This document shows, piece by piece, positions 1 to 8,470 of a DNA stretch of 64,000 nt. The stretch is from Verrucomicrobiota bacterium (GTDB taxonomy: Bacteria; Verrucomicrobiota; Verrucomicrobiia; Chthoniobacterales; Xiphinematobacteraceae), in NCBI GenBank assembly GCA_023269545.1, contig JAHFTB010000006.1, positions 58,782 through 122,781 on the forward strand. The letters are read 5' to 3'. The notes below the pieces were generated by a model. That model searched no databases. It was not told where the DNA came from and saw only the letters and a program-made list of their open reading frames with translations. How positions within the stretch are numbered: position 1 is the first letter of the stretch; every line of letters begins with the position of its first letter. The position numbers and the translations under genes are program-made.

Positions 1-1
1 G

Positions 2-1738
2 GGACGGATTTTTCGCGAATTTGCGATCACTCTCAGTGCGTCGGTTTTGGTGTCGGGCATTATTTCTCTGACTCTGACTCCGACTTTGTGCGCACAGTTT
101 TTGCACAAGGAAAATCTTGCGGAGGGAAGCGCCCTAGCCCGTTGGTTGGAAGCTCAATTTTCAAAGTTATCATCTCTCTACCAACAAGGGTTAATCTGGG
201 TGCTCGAACACGAAAAACTCATGCGATGGTTCCTATTAGCCGCTCTGGTGGGAACGATATTTCTATACGTGATCATTCCCAAAGGATTTTTTCCACAGCA
301 AGATACCGGATTGATATTTGGAGTGACCATGGCGGCACAGGATATTTCCTTTCAAACTTTGCAATTTAAACAAAAACAACTCGCACAAATCGTTAAAGAC
401 GATCCCGCAGTGGAGGGAGTAGGGTCCGTGATTATCAATGGAGCAGGCTTTTCCAGTGCGAGCGGACGACTTTTTATCGCTCTCAAACCCTGGGCGAAGC
501 GCAAGGTACATGTGGATAAAGTGATCAATCGTCTTCGTCCAAAGCTCGCTGCAATTCAGGATATTACTCTCTATCTTTTTCCCTCCCAGGATCTCCGTAT
601 GGGAGGACGCCTTGGTACCGGGCAATATCAATATGCTCTGTCTTCGGCCGACCTTCCCTCTCTGCTGAAATGGGCTCCTCAACTCATCGAAAAATTACGA
701 TCTCATCCCCAACTCGCTGATGTCAACAATGATCAGCAGTCCGGAGGCCTTCAAATGCGAGTCGTCGTCGATCGCAATGTCGCCGGGCGGTTTGGCATAC
801 AGCCAAAACAGGTGGATTCTATTTTATACAGTGCATTTGGCCAGCGGCAGGTATCTACAATTTATTCTCACATCAACCAATTTCATACGGTTTTGGAAGC
901 CTATCCTGAATTGCTTAACGATCCTAATTATCTCACCAAAATCTATATTAAATCTGCTTCCGGTTCTCTTCTTCCTCTGAATACGGTAGCGAATTTTGAA
1001 AAGGACAGCACTCCCTTGGCCGTAAATCATCAAGGACAATTTGCGGTGGTCACATTTTCTTTCAACTTGATGCCGGGGATCTCATTAGGCGAGGCAGCCA
1101 AAATAGTGGAGAAGGCCCAAGATGAATTACATATGCCTGTGTCTATTAAAGGTGAATTTGCGGGTAATGCAAAATTGTTTCAGAAAACTTCCTCTTCTCA
1201 GCCATTGCTTCTCCTTTCAGCTATTGGCGCCGTATATATTATTTTGGGAATACTTTATGAAAGCTTGATCCATCCGCTCACCATTCTTTCCACATTGCCT
1301 ACGGCAGGAGTGGGGGCATTGCTTGCTCTCTATTTTTTCCATATGGAACTTAGTATTGTGGCAATGATCGGAATTATTCTTTTGATAGGTATTGTGAAAA
1401 AGAATGCCATTATGATGGTTGATTTTGCTATTGGAGCACAAAGAGAACAAGGACTCACTCCGCGGGATGCCATTTATAAAGCCTGTCTGATACGATTCCG
1501 CCCCATTATGATGACAAGTGCTGCAGCCTTATTGGGTTCCATTCCCCTTGCTGTAGGATTTGGAACAGGAGCGGAGCTTCGTCAACCGCTGGGAGTCGCA
1601 ATCGTTGGAGGCTTATTAGTCTCCCAGATTCTGACGCTTTTTACTACGCCGGTCGTTTATCTGGCTTTGGAACGTTTCCGGAGAGCGGCCATAGAATCTT
1701 CCCGCTCTCTTCTGCCTCAAATGGGTTTGTATCAATAG
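2..1738 (+). CDS. RND-type multidrug efflux transporter, C-terminal part (MdtB/MdtC/AcrB-like)
   Basis: This is the C-terminal half of an inner-membrane RND pump of the HAE1 type, which exports drugs or other amphiphiles using the proton gradient together with a periplasmic adaptor and an outer-membrane channel. The reading frame is open from base 2, where residues G-R-I-F-R-E-F-A match the usual segment before a transmembrane helix, so the gene begins upstream of the window. Hydrophobic segments occur near the start, then a long periplasmic porter domain, then a second cluster of helices around 1200-1700. The segment GIVKKNAIMMVDFA is the typical RND motif, followed by RFRPIMMTSAAALLGSIPLA. 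It ends with TAG. The adaptor gene, if present, lies outside the window. I am sure of the family; the substrate is unknown. Confidence 0.93.
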   Translation, partial: GRIFREFAITLSASVLVSGIISLTLTPTLCAQFLHKENLAEGSALARWLEAQFSKLSSLYQQGLIWVLEHEKLMRWFLLAALVGTIFLYVIIPKGFFPQQDTGLIFGVTMAAQDISFQTLQFKQKQLAQIVKDDPAVEGVGSVIINGAGFSSASGRLFIALKPWAKRKVHVDKVINRLRPKLAAIQDITLYLFPSQDLRMGGRLGTGQYQYALSSADLPSLLKWAPQLIEKLRSHPQLADVNNDQQSGGLQMRVVVDRNVAGRFGIQPKQVDSILYSAFGQRQVSTIYSHINQFHTVLEAYPELLNDPNYLTKIYIKSASGSLLPLNTVANFEKDSTPLAVNHQGQFAVVTFSFNLMPGISLGEAAKIVEKAQDELHMPVSIKGEFAGNAKLFQKTSSSQPLLLLSAIGAVYIILGILYESLIHPLTILSTLPTAGVGALLALYFFHMELSIVAMIGIILLIGIVKKNAIMMVDFAIGAQREQGLTPRDAIYKACLIRFRPIMMTSAAALLGSIPLAVGFGTGAELRQPLGVAIVGGLLVSQILTLFTTPVVYLALERFRRAAIESSRSLLPQMGLYQ

Positions 1739-1840
1739 GTATTCGCTCTATGGTGCGCATTCTATTACTGATTTATGATTTAGGATGCTAATTTCCATTA
1801 AATAGCAGATATCTGTTGTTGGGAGCGTGATTTTTATTAG

Positions 1841-1858
1841 AGCCTGTCCAAAAAGACT
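1841..1858 (+). repeat. Short repeat D, copy 1
   Basis: The 18-nt string AGCCTGTCCAAAAAGACT occurs here downstream of the RND gene and again in reverse orientation at about 20187-20204. No larger homology around the two copies was seen. It could be a fragment of an insertion-sequence end. The rest of 1739-1991 holds no gene I can support. Confidence 0.4.
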
Positions 1859-1991
1859 GGTGTGGCGATCTTATTGCGGCGATCTGGTTGGCATATGGAT
1901 GGTTTATTTTATGGGCGCTGCGCCATAATATAGCATATAAATCAGAGGATGAAATATTGGGTTGCCATTTTTGTTTGAGAGGAGGCGGTGT

Positions 1992-2630
1992 TTAAAAGTG
2001 CCCATCAGGTAATTTTTCTAAGAGGTGAAGAAAAATAGTTTTCGTAGTTTCCACTACTTCGGAAATCAGGACATCTTCGCCGATTTCAGCGGAGAGCGAG
2101 GTCATGGTGACACCGGAGATTCCACAGGGAATAATATCTGAAAAACCAGACAAATTTTTTTCAACGTTCAATGCAAATCCGTGCATGGAAATCCATCGAC
2201 GAACGCCAACACCAATGGAAGTAATCTTACGGTTTTCTACCCAAACACCGGTAAGCCCCTCCCGGCGCTGTCCGTTCACATCATATTTCTTTAGGATAGT
2301 AAGGTTTACTTCCTCGAGAAAACGCAGATACTTATGCAAATCACGTCCCCTGGCGGCGAGATTTAAAATAGGATAACAAACAAGTTGGCCGGGGCCGTGA
2401 TAAGTTGCCTGTCCTCCACGATTGGTACGATGAATTGGGAATGAAAGCTGGTTGCGATCTGAAAGACTGGATTCGTCTTGTGTCCTTCCGATCGTAAAGA
2501 CGGGATCATGTTCCAGGAGAAGCAGCCGTTCATGGCCGCTGGCAGCGGCTTCTTTGACCCAATGCTCCTGCAGGAAGAGTCCCTCTTGATAGGGAATTCT
2601 TCCTATCCATTCTGCCGTGGGTATATTCAT
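1992..2630 (-). CDS. lipB: Octanoyltransferase LipB
   Basis: Transfers the octanoyl group from acyl carrier protein to lipoyl domains, the first step of protein lipoylation, in the cytoplasm. The 212-residue length is normal for the family. Visible signatures are the RGGQATYHGPGQLVCYPI segment (the RGGxxTxHGPGQ motif) and later G-V-W-V-E-N-R-K-I-T-S-I-G-V with a conserved Lys, then FALNV and an I-P-C-G-I motif containing the catalytic Cys. It lies just downstream of ruvC, 3 nt apart on the same strand, so the two are likely co-transcribed. No lipA is seen in the window. Confidence 0.95.
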   Translation of the reverse strand: MNIPTAEWIGRIPYQEGLFLQEHWVKEAAASGHERLLLLEHDPVFTIGRTQDESSLSDRNQLSFPIHRTNRGGQATYHGPGQLVCYPILNLAARGRDLHKYLRFLEEVNLTILKKYDVNGQRREGLTGVWVENRKITSIGVGVRRWISMHGFALNVEKNLSGFSDIIPCGISGVTMTSLSAEIGEDVLISEVVETTKTIFLHLLEKLPDGHF

Positions 2631-2633
2631 GGA

Positions 2634-3152
2634 TTAAATAGAAGGATGAGGTTGTTTTAAGGAAAGAAAAGCCGAGCGTGTTTGGAAATGGGAGAGACCT
2701 ATCGCGATGGCGTCCGCAGCATCTTCGGGAGGCGTTTCAGTCAGCCCTAGCCTTGCTCTAATCATAAAAGCTACTTGATGTTTTGCTGCAGCTCCGCGGC
2801 CGACAACCGCTTGTTTGACTTTCCGAGGGGCGTATTCGTAAATCGGTAATCCGCATTCCGCAGCGGCCAAAATGGCGGCTCCCCGAGCAGCTCCCATGCT
2901 AATTGCGGTGCGATGGCTTTGTACGTAAATAATGGCTTCCACAGCAAGGGAACTCGGAGAATATTCCGCGATTAACTGAGAGATTTTTTGGCGGATAGAG
3001 AGAAGGCAACCGGAGAGGCGCACTACCGGAGCATTGCGAATAGTCCCGAACTGTAAACAGGAAATTCCCTGACTGCCGCCATCGCGGAGCATGGCATACC
3101 CCGTACTACGCAGAGAAGGATCTATGGCCAAAACGGTTTCTATTTCCTTCAT
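2634..3152 (-). CDS. ruvC: Crossover junction endodeoxyribonuclease RuvC
   Basis: Resolves Holliday junctions together with RuvAB during recombinational repair. The N-terminus carries the VLAIDPSLRSTGYA motif with the first catalytic Asp; a second acidic residue is in LAVEAIIY, and the C-terminal acidic pair is in PPEDAADAIAIGL. I chose the ATG at 3152 (MKEIET); a GTG three codons upstream is also possible. The protein of about 172 residues has normal length. It sits directly upstream of lipB. ruvA and ruvB are not in the window. Confidence 0.94.
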   Translation of the reverse strand: MKEIETVLAIDPSLRSTGYAMLRDGGSQGISCLQFGTIRNAPVVRLSGCLLSIRQKISQLIAEYSPSSLAVEAIIYVQSHRTAISMGAARGAAILAAAECGLPIYEYAPRKVKQAVVGRGAAAKHQVAFMIRARLGLTETPPEDAADAIAIGLSHFQTRSAFLSLKQPHPSI

Positions 3153-3246
3153 AGAAACCACACCTTAAAAAAATTGCGAATTAGCCTCAAGAACTGAATG
3201 AATCACACAATGTTTTCTTAAAAAAATCCAGTTCTGGGGCAGGTAT

Positions 3247-4191
3247 TTATAAAAAATCAAAAGCTTGGAGGACTGTCTGAATAGAGAGATCTTCCATGAT
3301 GCCGGTGGGGGAAGTCAATACGCGGACGCAGGGGCTTGTGGGCGCCCACGTTTTCGGATCAGTGGGTCCATAGAGGAGAAGGCAACGCGCTCCCGCAGCG
3401 GCCGCAATATGTGAGACCCCCGTATCGTGCCCAACAAAGGCATGTGCTTTGGAAAGAAGCGCTGCTAAGCTGGGAAGAGGAAGGTTTTCAAGAAAGGTCA
3501 GCCGAGAGGAATGAAGCCGCTTGAATAAATGTCTGATCGAGGAGACATCTGCTTCTCCTCCTACGCAGAAGAGGGAATACTGAGGGAAGTTTTGTAAGAT
3601 CCAGTGGCAGAAATCCTCCCAATAGGAGAGAGGCCAGTTCTTATATTTGCCCCCGCTTCCCGGATGTACTGCTATGAATGGAGTTTGCTTGCGGATTCCT
3701 CTTAAAATAAAAAGATCACAGAGGGCTCTTTGATCTGCTTCCGAGGGGAAAAGACATGGAGCCGGATCTTTCAAAAAAAGACCTAAACTTTCCAAAGGCT
3801 GTGCAAGTTGGTAAGCAGCATGCAATCCCGGTTTGATTTTTGGAGATCCTGAAATAATCGGTTCTTTCACGCCTGCACGGCGCAGATTTTGAACAAAGGT
3901 TTCATCCGGATCATGCAGATAACTAAGGACTTTTTGAAATCCCGCGAAATAGTTGCACCATGTGGAATCCAGCTCCGCGTTCGAATGGAAAAACCCCGCT
4001 AATGGCGCAGCATCAATGCTTCGGGTATGCTCTGCATAATAACGCTCTTCCACCAACCGGACAATGGGATAACGCCCTAGAATGTCCACCTGCGCGTCGG
4101 GGAAAGCCTGCCGCAATAATCTTATTGCCGGTAGAGTGAGAATAAAGTCCCCAATCGCACCGTCACGAATCACTAAGATTTTTCCAGTCAT
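3247..4191 (-). CDS. Glycosyltransferase family 9 (heptosyltransferase-like)
   Basis: GT9 enzymes add heptose or related sugars to the lipopolysaccharide core from ADP-sugars on the cytoplasmic face of the inner membrane. The start MTGKILVIRDGAIGDFILTLP is typical of the family (the VIRxGAIGD motif), and the C-terminal half shows AVHPGSGGKYKNWP and VGHDTGVSHIAAAAG, the donor-binding signatures. The frame is open 219 nt further upstream, but the family start is clearly at 4191, giving 314 residues. It is followed on the same strand, after 95 nt, by ruvC. The exact acceptor cannot be told. Confidence 0.88.
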   Translation of the reverse strand: MTGKILVIRDGAIGDFILTLPAIRLLRQAFPDAQVDILGRYPIVRLVEERYYAEHTRSIDAAPLAGFFHSNAELDSTWCNYFAGFQKVLSYLHDPDETFVQNLRRAGVKEPIISGSPKIKPGLHAAYQLAQPLESLGLFLKDPAPCLFPSEADQRALCDLFILRGIRKQTPFIAVHPGSGGKYKNWPLSYWEDFCHWILQNFPQYSLFCVGGEADVSSIRHLFKRLHSSRLTFLENLPLPSLAALLSKAHAFVGHDTGVSHIAAAAGARCLLLYGPTDPKTWAPTSPCVRVLTSPTGIMEDLSIQTVLQAFDFL

Positions 4192-4261
4192 GACATAGAA
4201 TGTCGAAATATAACGGAACCGGTATCCAATGAACCCTTTTAACCGGCTGTAAACATGCGGT

Positions 4262-4435
4262 TTATCTTGAACCCATGCCCAAACCTCCAAGAGCTCCGGC
4301 GCCTTCCCAGCTCTCCGGGCGGTTCCATGGGATGGAGCTTTCTTTCGGAGCGCTGGACAGATCATTATTTTGGGCGCATCCAGTGAACAGAGATACGATC
4401 GCGATGCCAATAATCAGGAAAATACGTCGTAACAT
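4262..4435 (-). CDS. Small secreted lipoprotein, 57 residues
   Basis: The sequence MLRRIFLIIGIAIVSLFTGC is a clean lipoprotein signal peptide with the lipobox L-F-T-G-C. The mature part is only about 38 residues and contains N-R-P-E-S-W-E-G followed by a Gly-rich tail ending G-M-G-S-R. I do not assign a function. It lies 70 nt upstream of the GT9 start on the same strand and may be co-transcribed. A longer in-frame start at 4642 would put about 70 non-hydrophobic residues before the signal peptide and is unlikely. The compact W-rich motif suggests a conserved small envelope lipoprotein. Confidence 0.65.
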   Translation of the reverse strand: MLRRIFLIIGIAIVSLFTGCAQNNDLSSAPKESSIPWNRPESWEGAGALGGLGMGSR

Positions 4436-4948
4436 AAAACAAAGTAAAATGCCTGTTAATACATTGGGCCGAGGGGGTGCAAGCAGAAACTGTGCTTTGA
4501 GTGTAGCTGGATGGCTATCGGGCATCGCCGGAATCGAGGTTTTTGAGATCCTGCCCTCACTCAATGAAGACTGGATATCGTCGTCAGGCATTGGTTTTTC
4601 ACACAAGGCATTTTGAGGTTTTTGAGATCCTATCGAAGCCACATTCCCCTCATCGTAGGAATCCTTTCACAAAATATTTTGATGAACATCTGATGCTTTA
4701 TCAAAAAATATGATCCCCTTCTGAGGTATTATATGCGGCGTATAGAACCATTTGTTTAGGTTTATGATTCGCTGTGTATTGCTTGATATGAACAAATGAT
4801 TAGGTAGGTAATACTATTTAAAGTCGCTTAAAAAATAAATCAATGCAATCGGTTGTTAAGTAAAAAAGATCGTGATTAACTGTTGATATTAAAATTCGCC
4901 TTAACTGTTTAGAGCAAAAAAAGAAAATGGAACGATAGTATTTGTTCT
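4436..4948. other. AT-rich intergenic region, no gene supported
   Basis: About 510 nt separate the divergent small lipoprotein and the gene at 4949. The part from 4640 onward is strongly AT-rich with T- and A-tracts, which would suit promoters on both sides, but I could not fix a -35/-10 pair with confidence. The open frames crossing it look like chance. Confidence 0.5.
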
Positions 4949-5659
4949 ATGCCACTACCAATAGTTGATAAAAAAAATCATCATGCAAATCAAGCTTCAG
5001 TTTGTTCTGTAGACGCTTCAAGTGAATTCAGCCAGTCGCCTGCATCACCTTCCAGGAGGATGTCGGCCGGCGAGCATTGCGAGATTCCGTCGACTTTGCC
5101 TCTCGGAGCTTCTGCTCAAATTAGTCCTGCTAGTAGAAGAACAAGGGGGATGGACAGGTCTTCATCGATGAGTGATGTGAAGGGGGGCGAAGGTTTTATC
5201 AAGGAGCCAAGCTTCTTGAACGTGAAGGAGGTTTTTAACGCAATGCGATATCACATGAATCATGCTGAGGATCAGATGAATCAAAGGGAGTTTGACCTAA
5301 TGCACGAGATAGTTAAGCAAAGGAACGAGAGAGTTAATCTGGAAAAGAAGATTGAAAAACTTAAACCAAATGGAAAAAAAGGCTTGTTAGAAAGACATCC
5401 TAAATTGGGGAAGGTATTAGCTGGTGTGGGAATTGCAGTTTCGCTTGCTTTATTTTCCGCAGGTTTAGTATCAGGTGTTCTTCCCATCGCAGCCGGTGTT
5501 GTCGGTGCGATAGGGATATTAACTGCTGCAGTCGGATTTGGTGCGTCGCTATTTGGATTTACAATATTCGGAATATGCGTTAATAAATTAAAAGACTATA
5601 ATTTGTATCTTAATCGTCATCAAGCTCATTCGTCGGAACAAAAAAACCAGTCAGCTTAA
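4949..5659 (+). CDS. Unknown protein with bilobed hydrophobic domain (Inc-like architecture)
   Basis: I do not recognise the family. The 236-residue protein has a Ser/Pro/Arg-rich, apparently disordered N-terminus (about 1-85), a charged helical and probably coiled-coil segment (about 95-140, with K-Q-R-N-E-R-V-N-L-E-K-K-I-E-K), then two closely spaced hydrophobic stretches (about 157-177 and 180-211) with a very short turn, and a short polar C-terminus. There is no signal peptide. A bilobed hydrophobic region in an otherwise soluble protein is the layout of chlamydial inclusion-membrane proteins and some type III effectors, but such architecture alone is not proof. The gene stands alone between AT-rich spacers. 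Confidence 0.6.
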   Translation: MPLPIVDKKNHHANQASVCSVDASSEFSQSPASPSRRMSAGEHCEIPSTLPLGASAQISPASRRTRGMDRSSSMSDVKGGEGFIKEPSFLNVKEVFNAMRYHMNHAEDQMNQREFDLMHEIVKQRNERVNLEKKIEKLKPNGKKGLLERHPKLGKVLAGVGIAVSLALFSAGLVSGVLPIAAGVVGAIGILTAAVGFGASLFGFTIFGICVNKLKDYNLYLNRHQAHSSEQKNQSA

Positions 5660-5941
5660 GTGATCAAGAGTAGCAGAATATACACAGAAAACGGCTCGAC
5701 GGTTGTAGAATCTGTCAAGTAGGATCGATGCTATTTTTTCAGTTTTCAGACGCTTCATAGCTATTTCCAGTCATTTATGCGGAAAGTCCTTTATATGCTA
5801 TTCTGTGAGCAAATGCCTTTTTGATCCTTGGTATCCAGCAGAAGAAATTTGCAAATATCCCAAAGTGTCCTTTACAGATTATCCACTCGCGTGTTTGCTA
5901 CAGACGAATTCTGTTTATTTTCAAATAGAGGACTGGTTGGG

Positions 5942-6029
5942 GGAGGGGTGGCAGAGCGGTTGAATGCACCGGTCTTGAAAACCGGAGAGGCGCAAGCCTT
6001 CGTGGGTTCGAATCCCACCCCCTCCGCCA
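5942..6029 (+). tRNA. tRNA-Ser(TGA)
   Basis: The sequence folds into a class II cloverleaf with acceptor GGAGGGG paired to CCCCTCC, anticodon stem CCGGT-CTTGAAA-ACCGG giving anticodon TGA, a variable arm, and T-arm GTGGG-TTCGAAT-CCCAC. A 3' CCA is encoded. A truncated integrase gene begins 203 nt downstream, so this tRNA is the likely integration target of the following island. Confidence 0.96.
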
Positions 6030-6089
6030 GGCCTTTTTCTCTGTAGGAAGCAATCCGATAAGGGATTTTAAGGCCAAAAAGAGGTCAAG

Positions 6090-6113
6090 TGTACCCAAAA
6101 TTGTACCCAAAGT
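6090..6113 (+). repeat. Paired GTACCC direct repeat, left copy (possible integrase-binding or att-related site)
   Basis: Two TGTACCC boxes 5 nt apart lie between tRNA-Ser and the integrase gene. A near copy with the same spacing lies at 8645-8668. The two copies bracket the integrase remnant, the HTH protein and the MntA/HepT pair, so they may be core or arm sites of the element. This is an inference from position and sequence. Confidence 0.45.
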
Positions 6114-6232
6114 GATACGGAAGGGGCTTAGTGAGCCGAAAAGCAGTCACTAGGATACGCCGCAGTACAACGGACTAACGGCGTATGGTGAGCGGGATTT
6201 GACGAGATTCCTACGTAACTGGAGTCCCGAAA

Positions 6233-6958
6233 ATGCAAGATAAGTTCCGCCTTCATCGGCGTCTAAATGGAATGTTCTATGCCGAGGAAAATGGCACCCG
6301 GCACCGTGAAAGTCTGCAAACCAAAAACGCGGCAGAAGCGCGCCGCCTGATTGCTGCCAAAAACCAAGCTGCTATCCAGCCTGTTTTCAATTTAGAAATG
6401 GCAAAGGTCTACCTTACGGCTCATGACCCCCAGTTTTTAGAGCGCAAATGGAGTCTTGTGTCGGATACAGTGCAGCACAGCTATGAAGGCTCCACCAAGG
6501 CGCGGTGGGAAAAATTCATTAAAAGCGAGCCAATGGCTCTCGTGTTGGGTAAGAAACTCATTCAGACGACATCCAGCGATTTTTTAGCTATCCTGCATCA
6601 TCCGAAAGCGGGCGTTTCCACCAATGTCTTTCTGCGTATTCTCCATAACCGAGCTTTAGATTTGGGATGGATCGTTCAGCCTGTCATTCCCAAAAAGGGC
6701 TGGCCGAAAATCCGCTATGCTCGTCGTCGTGGCATTACCCGTGCAGAGCATGAACGTATTTTGGCGGTGACCAAACGCGCCGATTACAGGGACTTCTTTG
6801 AACTGTTATGGGAAACGGGAGGTTCACAAACAGATATTGCAAGCCTGATAGCAGACGACATTGATTGGGCTAATAGCCGAATTTATTACGAACGAGCGAA
6901 GTTCGAATCAGGAGGTCAGGGTCGAGCCCTGTGGTACGGGCCGGTGCCGAGACAATAA
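6233..6958 (+). pseudogene. Tyrosine site-specific integrase, truncated C-terminus
   Basis: The 241-residue product resembles phage-type tyrosine integrases through an N-terminal arm-binding-like part (RLNGMFYAEENGTRHRESL), a core-binding helical domain, and the start of the catalytic domain (RGITRAEHERIL, then FFELLWETGGSQTDIASL). The catalytic domain stops at about residue 230. The second catalytic box (H-x-x-R) and the nucleophilic Tyr are absent, and even the first Arg box reads G-G-S-Q-T-D. The last residues, after F-E-S-G-G-Q-G-R-A-L, look unrelated to the family. I infer a decayed integrase next to its tRNA-Ser target. Confidence 0.8.
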
Positions 6959-7120
6959 TCGCCTCTAAAACGATTCCCGTTTGTCACGGACATCGAATCC
7001 CTGGTTAAATCGATAATTTTGTATCTGATGTTGGGGGCTTATTCCCTGGAGACGACGCTCTATCTTCGTTTTCCAATGCCACCATTCAGCTTCAGAACAA
7101 ATTTACCGCCAGAAAATTCA

Positions 7121-7807
7121 ATGTCAAAAAATATTCTTAGTAAATTAACCAGGCAGGCGATTTGGATTACTCAAACAAAAGCGGCTGCGTTACGCGGAGT
7201 CACTACGGCTGCAATTGCATGCCTTTTGCGTGATAACCGCCTAAGATGTAAGCTGGTGGCAGGACGACGATTGGTCCATCGTGAAGATGTCATAAACTTC
7301 AAACCTCTGGTAGCTGGCGTAGGGCGTCCAAGTAGAAGTATGAAACAAGCCGCAATGGCTTTGGTTGATCATGACAAATGGATCACCCAAAAAGAAGCCG
7401 CCGATCTGAGACAACTTACAATAAGTGGGATCAAGACAATAATCGCCAGAGGATGTGTCCGCACTCTAAAAAAAGAAGGTGTGTTATTTCTGATGAAAAA
7501 AGACGTATTGGACTACCAACCACGAATTGATTTTCATCCTGAATCCGGACCACAGAGCGCCTTGCCTCCCGGGACAAATCCGGAAAACTGGATTACCGTA
7601 GCGGAAGCTGCACGTATTCGGGATGTCAATCAGGGGACAATCACGACATACGCAACCAGTAAACGTATCCGCAGCATCAAGACAGGTGACACCCGGCTTA
7701 TCTATCGAGAAGATATCGTAAATTTTAAACGAAAACCCAGGACTTCTCGTCAGAAGAAAAGTAAGCGGTTTCTACGATTTCTAGCCGGTACAACTATATC
7801 CAAGTAA
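7121..7807 (+). CDS. Triple helix-turn-helix (excisionase/MerR-like) DNA-binding protein
   Basis: The protein of about 228 residues consists of three repeats of one small winged-HTH module at about residues 15-61, 87-133 and 157-203. Each runs W-I-T-x-x-x-A-A-x-L-R, then a recognition-helix segment, then a basic wing and a closing R-E-D-V-x-N-F or K-K-D-V-L-D-Y. This matches the layout of excisionase/MerR-type HTH_17 domains, but three in one chain is unusual. The C-terminus is rich in Lys and Arg. I chose the ATG at 7121 because the upstream in-frame part has no domain. It follows the integrase remnant, so an excisionase or regulator role for the island is likely but unproven. Confidence 0.72.
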   Translation: MSKNILSKLTRQAIWITQTKAAALRGVTTAAIACLLRDNRLRCKLVAGRRLVHREDVINFKPLVAGVGRPSRSMKQAAMALVDHDKWITQKEAADLRQLTISGIKTIIARGCVRTLKKEGVLFLMKKDVLDYQPRIDFHPESGPQSALPPGTNPENWITVAEAARIRDVNQGTITTYATSKRIRSIKTGDTRLIYREDIVNFKRKPRTSRQKKSKRFLRFLAGTTISK

Positions 7808-7832
7808 CTTTTGCGTAAATTTAGCTATCATG

Positions 7833-8183
7833 CTAAGCATCGCTGCAAATGTCAGGTAATTGCTTAAGCAACTTTGGTAATGCCGACTGTATGGTATCCC
7901 AGACTAGATCGAGATCGATATCAAAATAACCGTGTGTGATTCGATTCCGCATTCCGCGCATATTGCGCCATGGCACTTCCGGATGAGCATCAGCAAACTA
8001 GGGGTACCGATCCATTACTTTTGTTGCGGCTTCGCCAATGATAATAAGGCTCATGATGACAGCTTGCTGAGTACATTTATCATCCAAGAACTCATCCTTG
8101 TTTACATCTTTGACAAAGTTGCAGGCATCTTCCGCAGCCTGCTGTATGTGATCAAGATAATCACGAAGCCGGTTGTTGTTCAT
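7833..8183 (-). pseudogene. hepT: HepT-family HEPN RNase toxin, interrupted by in-frame TAG
   Basis: HepT toxins are HEPN-fold RNases kept silent by the MntA nucleotidyltransferase antitoxin. The frame begins MNNNRLRDYLDHIQQAAEDA and runs to an amber codon at 7998-8000 after D-R-Y-P. The same frame then continues F-A-D-A-H-P-E-V-P-W and carries the HEPN active-site motif R-N-R-I-T-H, ending at 7833 with the full family length of about 116 residues. A single GAG-to-TAG change would explain the break. The catalytic motif lies after the stop, so the toxin is probably dead unless the stop is read through. Its start overlaps the stop of mntA by ATGA. Confidence 0.82.
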
Positions 8184-8470
8184 ACCGGTTGTGCCTCTGC
8201 AAGAACGTGCTCGCGAAACTTTTCCGATAAGTCTCCGGGAGTCAGTAAATCAACGTGAACACCGAGCAAATCTTCCAGTTCGACCTGCAAGCCTCCAAGA
8301 TCAAATAACGTAGCGCCTGGAAGTGCATCTACTAACAGATCCAGATCGCTATCATCTTGATCAGTACCGTGGAGTGCCGAACCAAAGACACGTAGATTGG
8401 TGGTATGAAAACGGCCTGCCGCTTCGCGCATGGCGCTACGCTTGAGATTAAGGACAATCGAAGGCTTCAT
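8180..8470 (-). CDS. mntA: MntA-family minimal nucleotidyltransferase (antitoxin)
   Basis: MntA proteins transfer AMP to the HepT toxin and so neutralise it. This 96-residue protein has the nucleotidyltransferase signature G-S-A-L-H-G followed by D-S-D-L-D-L-L-V-D, with both catalytic Asp residues present. I chose the ATG at 8470; a TTG two codons earlier is possible. The stop overlaps the hepT start (ATGA), the usual arrangement for this toxin-antitoxin pair. The antitoxin looks intact although its partner is broken by an amber codon. Confidence 0.85.
   Translation of the reverse strand: MKPSIVLNLKRSAMREAAGRFHTTNLRVFGSALHGTDQDDSDLDLLVDALPGATLFDLGGLQVELEDLLGVHVDLLTPGDLSEKFREHVLAEAQPV

Noticed and set aside
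5660..5941. A small gene between the Inc-like gene and tRNA-Ser
   Set aside because: Only short frames without start signals or coding character are present.
5828..6046. A 72-codon plus-strand frame over the tRNA-Ser gene
   Set aside because: It runs through the tRNA and has no protein family features.
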